Below, piece after piece: positions 50,126 to 62,700 of a stretch of 64,000 nucleotides of DNA. The notes beneath the pieces are model-generated. The model searched no databases and was not told where the DNA came from. It was given only the letters and a program-made list of their open reading frames with translations. The stretch is from Cerrena zonata (taxonomy: Eukaryota; Basidiomycota; Agaricomycetes; Polyporales; Cerrenaceae). The position numbers and the translations under genes were made by a program. The stretch covers positions 1-64,000 of the forward strand of contig JASBNA010000019.1 of the NCBI GenBank assembly GCA_038087015.1. The letters are read 5' to 3'. Every line of letters starts with the position of its first letter. Position 1 is the first letter of the stretch.

Positions 50126-53100
50126 CTATCCGTCTTCCTCTATCCGTCGAGTTCCTTCCAGGTCACGGTCCCCTCGGTAGCACTCTATCCACCTTTCGCC
50201 GTGCACAAACTTGCTGAGATCCAGTCTTGTAGTGAGTCGCGGTCCAATGATATGTTTCACACCTAACCAATATAACCCTGCTCGCTGCACTTGAGGGATA
50301 ATAAATAGTGTTTCGAATTGAGGATCACGAATGCGACCGTATTCTTGGTACGACCGTAGTTCCCAATCAGATTTCATCGGCCACTGACTAGGGAATTGCA
50401 TAGAACTCGTTTCATGGGTCCCAGTTCCCATTTGTAAGTCATCTGCCCAAATGTCGTTCGTCTGTCGTAGAACCGCTGAATCCCAGATCCAAATTTGGTC
50501 GGACCCCGTCACAAATGTTGTACCATCTGGCGAGGCGGTGACTTGTATAGGCTTCTCATCAACTCCACACAAAGCATTGACAATGTCGTTTTCATCGTCC
50601 ACATTGAATAACGATACCTCCCCATGGCTAAATCCCACAACCAAGGTGTGTCCTGACTTGAGCCAATCGATAGAAGTAATATATAGACCCCATGGACGAC
50701 TCAGATATAATTCCAAGTCAATAAGATCTTCCAACGATAGAAGAATCGCCTTCTCGCTTTCCATGGACCATATAGATACTCCCATAAAGCCATTCACTAC
50801 CGCAAGGAACTTGTCATCCGGAGAGAATGCAAGTATATGAAAGCTCGCTTCTTCGCTTCTAAATGACTTTGTCACTAGCTGTGGACTCGGATACAGGTTA
50901 ATATCCAATATTTTAACCCCACTCGCTAGTTCGCTGATAGCCACTAGCCCATTGCTGGCGATAGCAATTGATCTCAGCTCGGTATCCGTAACCCTAATCT
51001 CCAACGGACAGGTTTCAAGTTTCGAGTCTTCTCTCGACCAGATTCTGATGAAACCGTCCTTGCACCCTGCAACGACGCATTCACCTGAGGATGACAAGAA
51101 TATCTCGATGGCAATGATACGATCAGAGTGGAGTGAAGTGAAACGGGCGGATGAGCTTTCCCATGCGACCAGAGCACCCTGTCCTGTCAGACAATAAACA
51201 ACATCGTTGTCACGACCCGGTTTCGCAACTCGAATCCCATCTGGATGAGAAAGGTTGTCATATTCGTGCAGTATGACATAGTCATCTGTGCTGCGAATTT
51301 GGATGGTACCATTCTCGAAACAGGAGATAAGCATGTTGCCATCTAGCGAGAAACCGACATACGAGATATTGCCGGTTTCATCTGTGTAATTCGAGGTCGG
51401 TTCTTCTGTATCCACCTGGATCGTGTTAGGGAACAGAGGTGAATAGATCTTGGTGATCTGTGACTGGACCGGAGCGAAGGGGAGGGCTGACAGATAAAGG
51501 TGGGGAATGAAATGGTCGAAAATAGGGTGAAATCTGTCTATAAATTCTCCCGCATCTATCCAGAGAGTTGAGAGATCTGGATCATAATCCTGTAGTCTGA
51601 TAGTTAGATACTGTTTAGACTGATATTATGACGAAATACGCACTTTGATGAAAGTCGCAGTGGCCAAACATGCAGCAGGTGCTAAGTATAATTTATCCAG
51701 CATAATTAATACTTCCAGCCAAAATAGCAGCTGTTTCCGCGAGAATTGACCCAGCATCGAAACGATGTTGTCATTCACGACCCTAATAGCTGACAGATGC
51801 TCCGGCCAGTATGTAGAAGCATAGTATAGCTCAAAAGAGACTATGTCGTTAACTTTTTGCTGATCGAGATATTTGTTAAAATCGTGGTATGATGATGGAG
51901 TTTTACACATGTTGAAGTGCAATTGGTGGGACATAATGCGGAAGCAGCATGAGGCTAGAAAATGCTCCGGATTGAAGGAGCTCAGTGACCAAGGCTTCCC
52001 ACCACCGCGGTTCTCGTCTGTAAGATAGTCGCGGAACGATGCATGGAGTAGTCGAACGGGATTTCCAGGGCTGTAGTCAAGAAGGCAACGGAGACGCGCG
52101 AGTATGAACCGACATGAGTTCTGTTCCGAGAGCCCCAGTAATCGGTCGATTGTATGGTCCCATAGAGGTTCGTGACCAAAGATAATGACTGTAAGAACCG
52201 ATCGGAAATGCTTCACCGACTGCTCTTGTTGCCATCGACATGAAGTCTCTAAAGCGGCCGTATACAGTGGATCCAGACCCTGGATACTGCGGTTCGAATT
52301 AAGGAGTAGACCTAGTTGGGTCATGGGACTGGATTCCTCTCGTAGGAATTTGGACATGGTGGAGACCCAGATGAAGAGTCCTTCCGAAGCTTCTGCAAGT
52401 TTGCGAACTATATCCTGCCCGGGCCAGGCGCCACCTAAACCACAACCAACGTTTAGTTCACGTATCTCATTCATCTCCGACCAGATATATGCCTCAATGT
52501 CTGGATCCACCCTATCTGCTCCCACAATCAGTTCCAATTGGTCAATGGATCGGTATTGTGATATGATCAGGGCATCGATGTCTCGTTCGCGACGACTGGT
52601 GATTAGGAAACGAAAGACTGGGGGAAGCTTAGGTAGCTCTCCTGCCAGGAGTTTAAGCACGCCTGTCCTTGAGCTTTCCTCTCCGCATTCGTCCAAGGCA
52701 TCCAATACGACGACAATTGGCCCTGTTAGCCTCTTCGAGGCTATTTGGAGCGGCTGAGTTATAAGCTTTTCAAATTGGTCTCCCGATGACTCTTCGACAA
52801 TGCTAGGTTCTGCCTTTATAGAAGCAGAGATTGCAGTACATATATTGGAATCGAATTCTGCTAGTTTGTGAGCCAAGGTGCGCACGAATGCAGTGGGATC
52901 GCTCGTAGACCTTTCGAAGAACAGATAGGCACCGCGACGTCGTTGGCGATAGAAATATTGGGCGATGGTAGATGCGATAGTGCTCTTCCCCGAGCCAGCG
53001 GCTCCATGCAACCAAAGAATGTTCTTATTGCCGGGTTGGATGATCCACTGGGTGATTTCGTCAAGAATCCGGGTACGTGTACCAGCCAGACAGGTTTTGC

Positions 53101-54538
53101 GAGTAGCAAGGTTCATCGGGGATGGCTTGAGTGACTTGATATACTCCGATTCGACTGTGATACAGTAAAACGTCAGCAAGTAGTACTAGCGACGATAATA
53201 TATATCTTACGGAGCCTAGACACGTTCTCTGAGATCCTACACGTAACGAAGGTGTTGTGTTGAAGCGTTCCAGAGTTGAGATCTTCCCGCAGGTGTTCGA
53301 ACGCTTCCGTGAATTCTTGTATCTTGCTCGCCTGATCCTTCGATAGTTGTTCGAGTATTCTTCCTAGGCTGAAGTTAGGGTTGGGTCATGGTAAATCCAA
53401 CAATGATGAGGCGTACCTGCGAACGGTCGAGATACATATGCCCCGATGAAGAAAGCACACTCTGCGATTTGTTGGAGAACGCGAGTGATCACTGATTCGA
53501 GACGCTTGATCTTGTCAGGGAGTTCGGTCAAATCATCTGCAAACGAGAATGTGTCATCCATAGTCTTGACTAACGAAAGTAAACTTTCATCATTCAGGTG
53601 TTGTTTCTTGACTACCTGAAGTCATATTGAGAAATGATGCTTATAGTCGTGAATGGAGTGGACTTACATCATATAAGGACGAACAAGCTTTCCATGCAAT
53701 ATTAGCATAAGGATGAAGCTATACAATATTACAGACACCATCAGTGTATCGGTGTATGCTAATAGACTGATAGAACATACCTCGGCTAGATCACCCATCT
53801 TGTCAACGATCACACCAACAACCGTGCCTAGACTCTTTGAAAGACTTGCAATGCTATTGAGCACCGCTGAAGCATGGTCCGCCGTCTCAAGACCTGGCCT
53901 CTTGATGTCGCTATCGTCCACCGCGACTTGGACTAGCCCGAGAGCAGCTTCTGCGTTATCCTTGGCATCGCTTTTCTTCACTGAGATCCAAATCGTGAGG
54001 GTGGTGGTGACGTGCTTTGCATTTTTCGGCGTTTTCAAAACCAAAGGGATACCTGAAATGTGTATCAAGATCTCATATCATCCAAGATAGTATCCTGACC
54101 TGCAGACTCGCCTTCTACCATGTCAACGGACTGTGATATCAAATCCTCTATCTTGACACTAACCATTCCGAACAAGGAGTCTGGAAAAAATGAAACGCAA
54201 CGCCAGAGAGAGAAACGCAGGGATTGGCTGATGTCTTCGACATTACTATTAAATGTCAGAAAGCAGCACTTAGTATTTGTTATCAATATGCAGTGAGAGA
54301 ACTTACAGAGGGAAGGTCGACTCGTTCCACTGAGGAGTTAAGCTACTGGTCTCCTTTGACTTCCAGGAGTTCCCGGAGTCGCCGCAAGCAACTTTGACAT
54401 ATATTTTTAGTGGCTTTCGCCTTGAAAGACCTGATTTGTGCTTCACACCCTCGACTCTGTGCACTGGGGAAGAAGAAGGTTTAGTAAGTGCATCGGTACC
54501 CTATTCTACACAACTGTACCTGTCACCAGAATATGCAT
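50126..54538 (-). CDS. NLR-like protein 1: C2-like - helical - NACHT - WD40
   Basis: ATG about 54538 (MHILVT) opens a C2-like module over three or four exons (RRKPLKIYVKVACGDSG, SLTPQWNESTFPL). An alpha-helical linker follows (ADHASAVLNSIASLSKSLGTVV, LPDKIKRLESVITRVLQQI). The NACHT module (53179-51626) has Walker A LWLHGAAGSGKSTIAST (about 53030-52980), Walker B IVVVLDALDECG (about 52715-52680), sensor FLITSRRERDI and the downstream LLHASFRDYLTDE. After one or two introns comes a WD40 propeller (51415-50126; repeats such as VGFSLDGNMLISCFENGTI). It ends with GLYWLGVKHIIGPRLTTRLD and FVHGERWIECY. Such NACHT-WD40 proteins are the fungal NLRs used in non-self recognition and programmed cell death; the effector here would be the C2-like N-terminus. 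No frame break seen. Confidence 0.82.
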
Positions 54539-56071
54539 GGTGATTCTGTAACAGTGAGAGGTGGAAGGTTTATGAGACGGGACAGAGGAGGGAGCGGTCA
54601 CAATGGACCTCCCTGTTCAATGCATACTTGTAGCGAGAGGCAATGCTGGATCTTCAATCAGAGCTAATCCGTCATAGTACATGAGAAAAGAATCATGAGA
54701 AGCAGTGTAGTTTCATTATCTTCCGACTCTGCAATCGCGGAAAGCCCTTCAGGTATTTGGTCATGTATTCAAATTGACACTGTAGCAGATCGCACAGTGG
54801 TACACCGCGGTAGAGCTAAACCCATTTCTGCAGCCACAGCAAGATTTTGTTTACAGAGCACCACAAGAGAATAGCCGAACGTAATATGATAAGTCGGTGT
54901 TTAGGCTGTGCTACTAGCGCACTGAGTATCACAGCCGTTTGTATGTCGATGGGCGGGCCTGTAGAATTCAGGACAAGCGAGCGTTGCATTGGCTATGAGT
55001 TAGGCTTGTAGAAGGGCTCGCCGACTGGACTCCATGAACTCTTGCTAATGAACGTCCCGACGCCCTCGTCGTGGGTACATCTGCGAAGCATTGCAAGCTA
55101 GGGCAACCGTGAGCATCTGGCGGAGAGGGCGTTTGGCGATGACGAAACGTGATCAAAGGAGCACCGGACTTGCCGGTCCGGCTCGGGACACCTGTTCTGT
55201 ATCGTGTCACTTTGAACTTGCTAGGAACACTTGTACTTATTCTCCGAGTCCCTCCTGGGTACTCCTGGGCTGCTTTGCTTGTTATCGAAACTGCTCATAA
55301 CTAACACTACCGGCTCTACTACTACACGAACATCTTTCAACTCTAGAATCCCTGTGATTGTATCAACGCGATCCTCCCTGCTCTCCAAAGCCAATGGATC
55401 CATCTCCGTATATCCGCTGTCGATGAAAGAAACCGAGGAACGGACTGGGTATCGTAATGCAAATAAAATGGTTCGTTCTATTTTGTTATTTTTCAAAGAG
55501 ACCCAAGGACTCTTTGTTGTCAGAACCTGTCAAGAGGAAACTTCTACGAGCCGCTTTGAATGTCCTTCAAGTATCACAAGCTGCATGCATCTATCTATAG
55601 CGATAAATCGCCGTTGGGATATCTCGTTGTCCTTCTACATCGCAGGCCTTCACATTCAACCCTTATCTGACAATGCCTATGCTCGCTATAAACTTGCGAT
55701 CTGTAGCAGGTGAAGACCGAATCCGTGCTCATGTTGCTAAGAGGGTGTACGCTAACACTTGGGAGACCAGAGATCGAAGCCAAATTCTCAAACCTTGACC
55801 AGCGCTCTCACCCTCGTGCCTACAGAGCAAGTCCTTTTTTTGAGCCGCTACAGACTAGTATTGAGAGGAGCCAATCGACGGGACTATCCGGCGGATTCGA
55901 GGGCCGGTGAGTAGATGTGACGATTTGGGGATAATCGTTTGTCGATATCGTTCTCGATACAGCCTCTTACTCTTGCTGGTTTAAACCGAAACGGAGTATG
56001 CATCCATCTTGCTAGCAAGTCCCGGGTTTAGGCGAAGGCCTCACTCAGGCCCTCATAGCTGAGATCATGAA
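54539..56071. other. Intergenic with duplicated, non-coding-looking sequence
   Basis: No intact gene. Holds copy 1 of a duplicated segment (55245-55922). Frames such as 55231-55713 stay open by chance or are relics; the shared KEAEER/KETEER wording at the two copies hints at an old coding exon. Confidence 0.4.
55245..55922 (+). repeat. Imperfect direct duplication, copy 1
   Basis: It resembles 59230-59960 in order and spacing. Shared landmarks: CTACACGAACAT near 55320, a block with CCGAGGAACG near 55430, a central TATGCTCGCT-type block, and AACAAGTCCTTTTT/AGCAAGTCCTTTTT with CTACAGACT near 55845. Similarity is patchy, so the copies are old. Confidence 0.55.
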
Positions 56072-56248
56072 CAGCGACCCTGCGTCCGCGTCCCTGAGGT
56101 CTACATCATCTTCTCGCGCGGACAGTACGTAAACATTCTTATGGAGCTTGTTGAAGGCGTAACATTCGAAGAGTGTAAGAAGGAGAAGGAGAAGGATGGA
56201 AAAGTCGAGATGGAAGCTGTCGCCAACGCCGTTCGCCGTCTGACCTAA
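56072..56248 (+). pseudogene. Kinase-like (phosphotransferase-type) gene fragment
   Basis: In-frame stretch of 58 codons ending in TAA: VRVPEVYIIFSRG, then YVNILMELVEGVTFEECK and VANAVRRLT. The order V-P-x-V-Y, then I-L-M-E-x-x-x-G-x-T and an A-V-x-x-L helix, fits the N-lobe hinge of APH/protein-kinase-like proteins common in fungi. Nothing before or after it continues the domain, so this is a relic. It ends 16 bases before the copied 3' flank of the twin-CxxC gene begins. Confidence 0.45.
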
Positions 56249-56264
56249 ATCAAGATGCCAACAA

Positions 56265-56534
56265 ATGGCGACGGATGGTGCTTGGGGAGAAACTAAAGGT
56301 GAAGAGACTGTGTGAATAATCCTGGGGTTCAACATGATTTTGTCCCTCTTTCGATCCGTGTATTCATTCTCTTTAGTATCTGGCGACACCCCCTTCTGTT
56401 TCTCTCTACCCTCCTGGCTTCTACTCGCTCCGATTTTGACTTATTCATTTCCTTATACTTTTTGCTCAATGCAATGCAAAAAGCTTCGCCTCCAATCTTC
56501 GTCGATATCCCTTCTAATACCTACTACATATTAC
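56265..56534 (+). repeat. Duplicated 3' end of the twin-CxxC gene, derived copy
   Basis: About 270 bases matching 48041-48318 in the same orientation, with about 15-20 percent differences by eye, including small deletions. The coding part is broken. It ends just before F-box copy E, which lies on the opposite strand. Confidence 0.8.
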
Positions 56535-56781
56535 CTTCGTACCAAAATAGAGGTCATTCAGTCACCAAATTGATTGACGTTGAAGAAATGAGAATTGAGG
56601 CCTGCAGTGTTCGAAGGATTTTATTATATACATTACAAGAAAGACGAGGGAGAACGTGGCCACGGCTAATAGTCGTGAACGTCCCATTCAAAGAGAGAGA
56701 ATGAAATTTATATCCCTACTAGAGTTTATAAATCGATCAGGACTTGTAATGCATGATTGAGAGAACGGCTTACCAGTCTTG

Positions 56782-58464
56782 TCATCGACCAGAAGATGAT
56801 ACCTTCATTCGACTCTTCCTACGTTCTGACTCTCTAACACTTTTGAATAACTCGATCAACGTTATAAACGTCTCAAGTTCAGTTTGGGGACTCTTGACAT
56901 GGACATTCGGAAAGATACTAGTCACATAGGCAGCAATCTGAGTCTGCGCAAGTGTGTCCGGCATTCTCGGATTTACTATGTCCAGTTCCGGCATACCGTA
57001 ACTTCGCCGAATGGTATGAGCGGACAGGTGTGTCTTGATTTTATCCGTCACGCTCATGTCGAGAGTTAAACGCATTGAACATAACCCAGGAAGTTTGTTG
57101 GCGAACACATCCAAATCCTGGACATGAATGTGGTCATGGAGACCAGTTTGAGATGGGTGCGTCGTACATATAACCAGAGAGCATAACTTTGGCCATGATT
57201 CGGCCATCTTGGAGAGTGATGTCCTGGTGATTTTGTGAGGTACATCTACCAAGCCAAATGCAATCAAATCAAAGGCAAAGAGCGGTGTAAGCATTGAATC
57301 AGTAATAAGGTGTTGTGGGAAGACAATGCGTTTGATAGATACACAGCGGAGTAAGATAGAGTTCAATCGGGACTTGTCCTTGAGAGCTTCAAATAATTGC
57401 TGCAATTGAAATGCGAGCGGTTTCCAGTACAAAAATACAATGAAGGTTGTCAAGGTAGGTAGTTTATGGTGCTCCATAAACATGCGTAGAAGGTCCATAG
57501 TGCTGGAATCGTAAATATGGACCTTGAGTGTATCTAGTACAGGGAACCGATCTTCCGATGTAGCATCCACTCCTTGGAGTGCGCCCAGGTTAGTGTGAGC
57601 TCGAAAGCGGTATTGAAGATATCGAAGTGTTGAAGGAAGAGATACGAGCTGCTCTGGTGATAGTTCTAACCCTCCTCTAAGTAGTGCATTAGGACTGCAT
57701 AGCTTTGTGAGTTGTTTGAAGGAAGGTAGCGCATTTGTTAGACTATTGAGGGCCAAATCTGAGACTTCAAACTTGACCACATCAATATGGATATCATGGA
57801 TGGCAGGAGCGGAATGTCGTAGGAGATCCCAAAAGGCGATATACATATCTTCAGAGAAGATCTTGATATCGACCTTTGTGAGGGAAGGTCCCATGAACAA
57901 CGAAATATAGGGGAAATGATCTTGTCTGCTATCCCGCCAACATAGAGCACTCAGATTCGGGAAAAGGTTGCCAGTGCGGCGATGGAGGCTAATCTCCGCT
58001 AAAAACCGTATGTCCACGTTACACGGCGTATCATGGCTCTGGATCAGAGTTTTGAGTCGACGAGCGTAACGATTGAAGTGAATCCAATCTTCTGGTCCAG
58101 GTATGCGTGTCAGACCTATCACGGTCTAGTAGGAAGATTATCGTAAACGACGTAGAAGCCATATACAAGAAACGATCCGATATACCTCTGTCAAATTATC
58201 CGTCGCTCTAACGAGACGAGGACTGACATCTGGCAAGAATGCAAATGCCAGCGGGAAGATGTTATTGAGTCGGCTCCAAAGAACATCTAATCCGGGCTCA
58301 GCGAACGTACGACAAGTAAGGATGAAGGATAGAAGGGATTTCTTGTCGGATATCTTCATTCGTAATATCTCCATTTCGTATTCGTGTTGATCGTCGAGGG
58401 AATACGCGGCCACAGAGCTCGCAATTTTCTGGAGGATTTCATCGATGGAGAGGCAATGGTGCAT
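56782..58464 (-). CDS. F-box/LRR-like protein, copy E
   Basis: Exon 1 58464-58186 (MHHCLSIDEILQKIASSVAA, DKKSLLSFILTCRTFAEPG, LDVLWSRLN), exon 2 58125-56782 (TVIGLTRIPGPEDWIHFN). About 540 residues, intact. It shares with copy B long near-identical runs such as FPYISLFMGPSLT, SEDMYIAFWDLLRHSAPAI and RFLAEISLHRRT, so the two separated recently even though E is on the opposite strand and 24 kb away. Ends VTSIFPNVHVKSPQTELE and SVRESERRKSRMK. Adaptor of SCF type by inference. It is bracketed by the two copies of a duplicated non-coding segment, suggesting it moved or was copied as part of a block. Confidence 0.87.
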
Positions 58465-60770
58465 GATGAGCTATCGCCGTTGCAGCGTTGTGCTGATGGA
58501 TGTCAGTGGGCAAGAGTAGATAGACGCCTTCTTTGAATCTCGCAGTCACTGACATGATTGACATACCAATATTGCCTATCCTCTGTCATCGCCTATCGCA
58601 CAACCTCCTAACTACTACAACAGATGGAGGATAATCATATATGGACCTCGATACACAACTGGCTGTCTTCGAGATCCACCGATTGGCTCACAGATTCAGG
58701 GAAAGGCGTACCGGTGCGGTATTACGACTACTAGCTATAGAGACGCCTGCTCTGTTTCGCTATCAAGTTGCACTTCCAAACTCACGCGCACGTCTCACTC
58801 ACTCAGTGCCACCAAGGAGAAAATCTGCCTAGAAACTGGACCTCTTCTTGCTGACTTGTGTGTTGGTTGCACCGATGTCTGCTTCCTTGTCATATCCCCG
58901 ACAACTTGAGCTATCTTACGCTCTTCTTACCCTCACCGTCGCGTCCATAGGAACATGTGCATCCCCCCTCTTGCACCTCGAAGGAGGTCGACCTACTCTC
59001 TCATCTATGCAGAACATGGGTATATCCCTTCAGCCGGTATACTCCGTGACATTTACTTGAGCAACCCGTCATCCAACGACCGCTACCCATTTACTCTTCG
59101 ATGCCTAGCCAAGGCCGCCAACCTTACCGATGTATGGTGTCAGAGACATAAGCAAGATGTACATGTGCGTCCATTGCTCTTGATTCGAGTGCAAGGTTAT
59201 GAACGTTAGGACCCTTTTATAGTTGGACTCCCCTTATCCCTGGGCTACGTTTCTTGTGCTCGAAGCTCCTTACACCAATTACCACCGGCTCTCTACGGAC
59301 TGGTCGGGCTCTACACGAACATTGTCTGCCTCCAAGATCCCTACAATTACATCGACACGATCGACACCACCCTCAAACGTTGATTTACCCGCCTACGAAT
59401 CTCCCTTGTCGATAAAAGAGGCCGAGGAACGACTTGCATATCGTAAATGAGACAAGACGGTTCGTTTTGTTTATGATATCTCTTGATAGACTATGGGAAC
59501 ATTTGTTCCATTGAAACTTGTTGGGGAAGTCACTTGAACACCTTTGAACTATTTCTCGCCGCATACACCCAGTTCGTCGCTGGGATGTATCACCATCCTT
59601 CACTATTGCAGGTTCTCAAAGGTACGCTCACACGTTGAAATCCTATCTAACCATACCTACACTCGCTCTGAACCTACGACCTTTAGCCGTCTATAGTGAT
59701 CCCGGTGATGAAGTTTGAAACTGAGCCCGTATCTATATTGCAAGACTTTTTCGTTGGGGTGTACGGTGACACCTCGCGGGCTCAAAATCTGGGCCGGGTT
59801 CTCAAATCTTGACCGAAGCTCGAGCCCATATGACTGCGGAACAAGTCCTTTTTCAGTCATCGGTCATGAGATCTTGTTTTTTTAGAGCAGCTACAGACTG
59901 GTACTGAGAAGATACACCCGACGAGACTAACTCACAAAAGGCGCGAGTAGTTGTGGCCGGGTCTGGGTGTTCATCGATGTCTGCTTCAAAATTAACTCTT
60001 ACTCTCGCTTTTCAACACGAACATATTCGGTCTACAACGCGAAACATAAAGCAGAAGGTTATACACACTTGTACAATATTCGTCTATTATCAATAGTCTT
60101 AGCCTTCGACTTGTTAGGCGTCTTCCTTAGAGATGCCTGAATCATACCTCCGGCACTTTGATTCATGCATACTCGGGCATTTGTTGCGGAAGTATTTCTA
60201 CCTCTGGTTAGTTATTGCTGAGATGTTGGTGCAAATCACCCTTACATAAATGTCAGTTGTTTGTTTCATTTTGATGTTCCTGCCTGCCATTCTCAAATTT
60301 CCTAACCTAATTGTGATATTGTTGCTCCTTTAGTGAATTTCATGTTCCAGTCAAGTTCACCTTGTCATACATAAGTCTGCTTTTGTTCCATCTAGGCTCA
60401 CAAATTGTGTATTATCACCATTTACAATGTATACTGAATGAGTAGTTTGTGTTGGAATATCAATATGCTAGAGCCAAAGTTAGATAAGCAAATTTATGTC
60501 TGATTTCTTAGCTATATAGTGAGAATTACTAGCTGTTCTCATACTAATCTGAAGAACTTATTTATTCATTTCCTTCAGATTCAGATATTTCCCAAAGGTG
60601 AGAGAAGAGAATAAAAATGGGAGTGTTGTATGTTGTAAAGATCATTGCTGACAAGAGCTGTTTGAGATTATAATAAATATTACCTTTCATGTTTGTCACT
60701 GAAGATAATATTATAGACATCAACAGAATATGTTCAGACTACATACAAATACAAGAGATTGTTCCAGCCT
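58465..60770. other. Intergenic with duplicated segment and start of a CpG-poor tract
   Basis: No supported gene. Plus-strand frames at 58955-59209 and 59223-59450 are probably relics. Copy 2 of the duplicated segment is at 59230-59960. From about 60240 onward CpG dinucleotides vanish. Confidence 0.4.
59230..59960 (+). repeat. Imperfect direct duplication, copy 2
   Basis: Counterpart of 55245-55922, with shared blocks around CTACACGAACATTG (59310), CCGAGGAACGAC (59424) and GAACAAGTCC (59840). Confidence 0.55.
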
Positions 60771-62700
60771 CTATCTACCTGTGTCACCAATTGGATGAAC
60801 ATCACCTCCATCTGGTTGGTAACACTCTGTCCACCTCTCACCATGTACAAACCTGCTGAAATCAAGTCTTGTTTTCAGCTCTGGTCCAATGCTATGTTTG
60901 CAACCTAACCAATACAGTCCTCTTCGATGTGCCTTAGGAATAACAAGGACTAGTGCATCCTGTGGATCATGAATCCTTCCTTGATCTTGGAATGGCTCTA
61001 GAATTCTATCCAAGAGCCATTCACTAGGAAGCTGTGTAAGATGTGTTTCCATATTCTCAGCATTCATTCCCAAATTAGCCACATAGTTCCCCTCTGATTG
61101 CTTAAGCATAGTGGGGTCCCATATATAGATATTATTATATCCTGATGCAAGTGTCATACCATCAGGAGAGGCTGCCACTTGTATAAACATCTTTCTTGAT
61201 GCAATAAGTCTCAATGTTATCATTTTCATTGTCGTCATCTCTTTACCTGTTATGTCTGGCATCCTTTCACCCTCACAGAGGGCATGTGCCACAACCTGTC
61301 TGGCATCCATGTCAAATAAAGATACACTTCCATCATTGAGCCCAATAAACAAGGTGTGTCCATAGCCAAGCCAGGTGATAGGTATAACCTGCAGAGGATT
61401 TAGAAGATGCTTTGGATCTCGAATACGATATCTTGTGACTGGTTTGATGAGGTCACTCAATGACAGAATAACAGGGTCCTCATCTCCCATGGACCAGATA
61501 GATACTCTCCGTTTACCACTTGCTACTAAAAGGAACCTGCTATCTGGGGAGAAGGCAAGAATGGGATGGTTTTGATCATTGTTTTTGAATGACTTCTCTC
61601 CTGGCAATGGATCCAATTTAGCATCCAGTATTATAACCTCCCCTGTTGGCCCACTGACAGCCACTTTTCCATCATTAGCCATAGCAATTGATGTCAAGTG
61701 GGTATTTGCAACCTTTTTCTCCAAATGGCTAAATTCAAGGTCTGAGCTTTCTCTTGACCAAACATAAATGAATTCATCTGCACACACTGCCACAATGTGT
61801 TCACCAGAGGGTAGTATTTGAACCTCAAAAGCAGAGACAGAAGCAGGGAGGAGAGTAACAGTAGCTGTGGATTTCACATCCCATGCAACCAAAGCACCCT
61901 GTCCTATCAAGCAATAAACAACATTGTTGTTGTAGCCCAATTTTGCTACTTGGATACTGTCCAGATGGTGGAGGTTGTTATATTCAGGCAGTATGGCATA
62001 GTCAGAGGTTCTGCGAATTTGAACAGAGCCATCCCCAAAGCAGGAGATGAGCATCTTGCCATCTGGTGAGAAACCAAGATGGGAGATACCACCTGTTCCA
62101 AGAATATCATTTGAGGTCCCTTTTTCTGTAGACACTTGGATTGTGTTAGGAAACTGGGGCCCATATATCTTCTTGATCTGTGACTGAGGTGAGGTAAAAG
62201 GAAGTGCTGATAAATAAATGTGGGGAGTCATGTGTGAGATGATAACTCTAGCATTGTAGATAAATTGTTCTGCCTCCTCCCACAGAGTTGATAGATCTGA
62301 GTCATAGCCCTGTCCATCTGAGAGTCAGACATTGCTCCCATCTGATGAGCATAAACATACCTTGATAATTTTTGCAATGGCAGCACAAACAGAATCTGCT
62401 CGAACAGGTCCAAGATGAGCCAGTACTTCTAGCCAAAACAACAACTTTTTATGTGAGAATTGTTGCAACAATGAGATGAGTGTGTTGTCCAAGGTGTGGA
62501 CAGCTAATAGATGACCTGACCAGTGTTCTGAAGCATATCGCAGTTCCAAAGAGATAGTTCCCTTGATATTACTGTTATAGTTGGTGGGAGTAGAAGATTC
62601 ATGTGAGGATTTGACCATGCATCTATTGAAACATAGCTGTTTCAACATCACAGTGAAGCAACATGAGGCCAGATAATGTTCTGGATTGAATGAACTTAAT
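60241..62700. other. CpG-depleted tract
   Basis: By direct reading I count only eight CpG dinucleotides in 2,460 bases, while TpG and CpA are abundant. The next 240 or so bases beyond 62,760 hold about ten. The tract covers 530 bases of 3' flank, the whole WD40 exon of NLR 2 and the beginning of its NACHT exon. Arginine codons of CGN type are almost absent there and replaced by AGA/AGG. NLR 1 shows no such depletion. Confidence 0.85.

Noticed and set aside
55091..55300. Plus-strand frame starting within a GC-rich patch
   Set aside because: No similarity to any family and overlaps a duplicated non-coding block.
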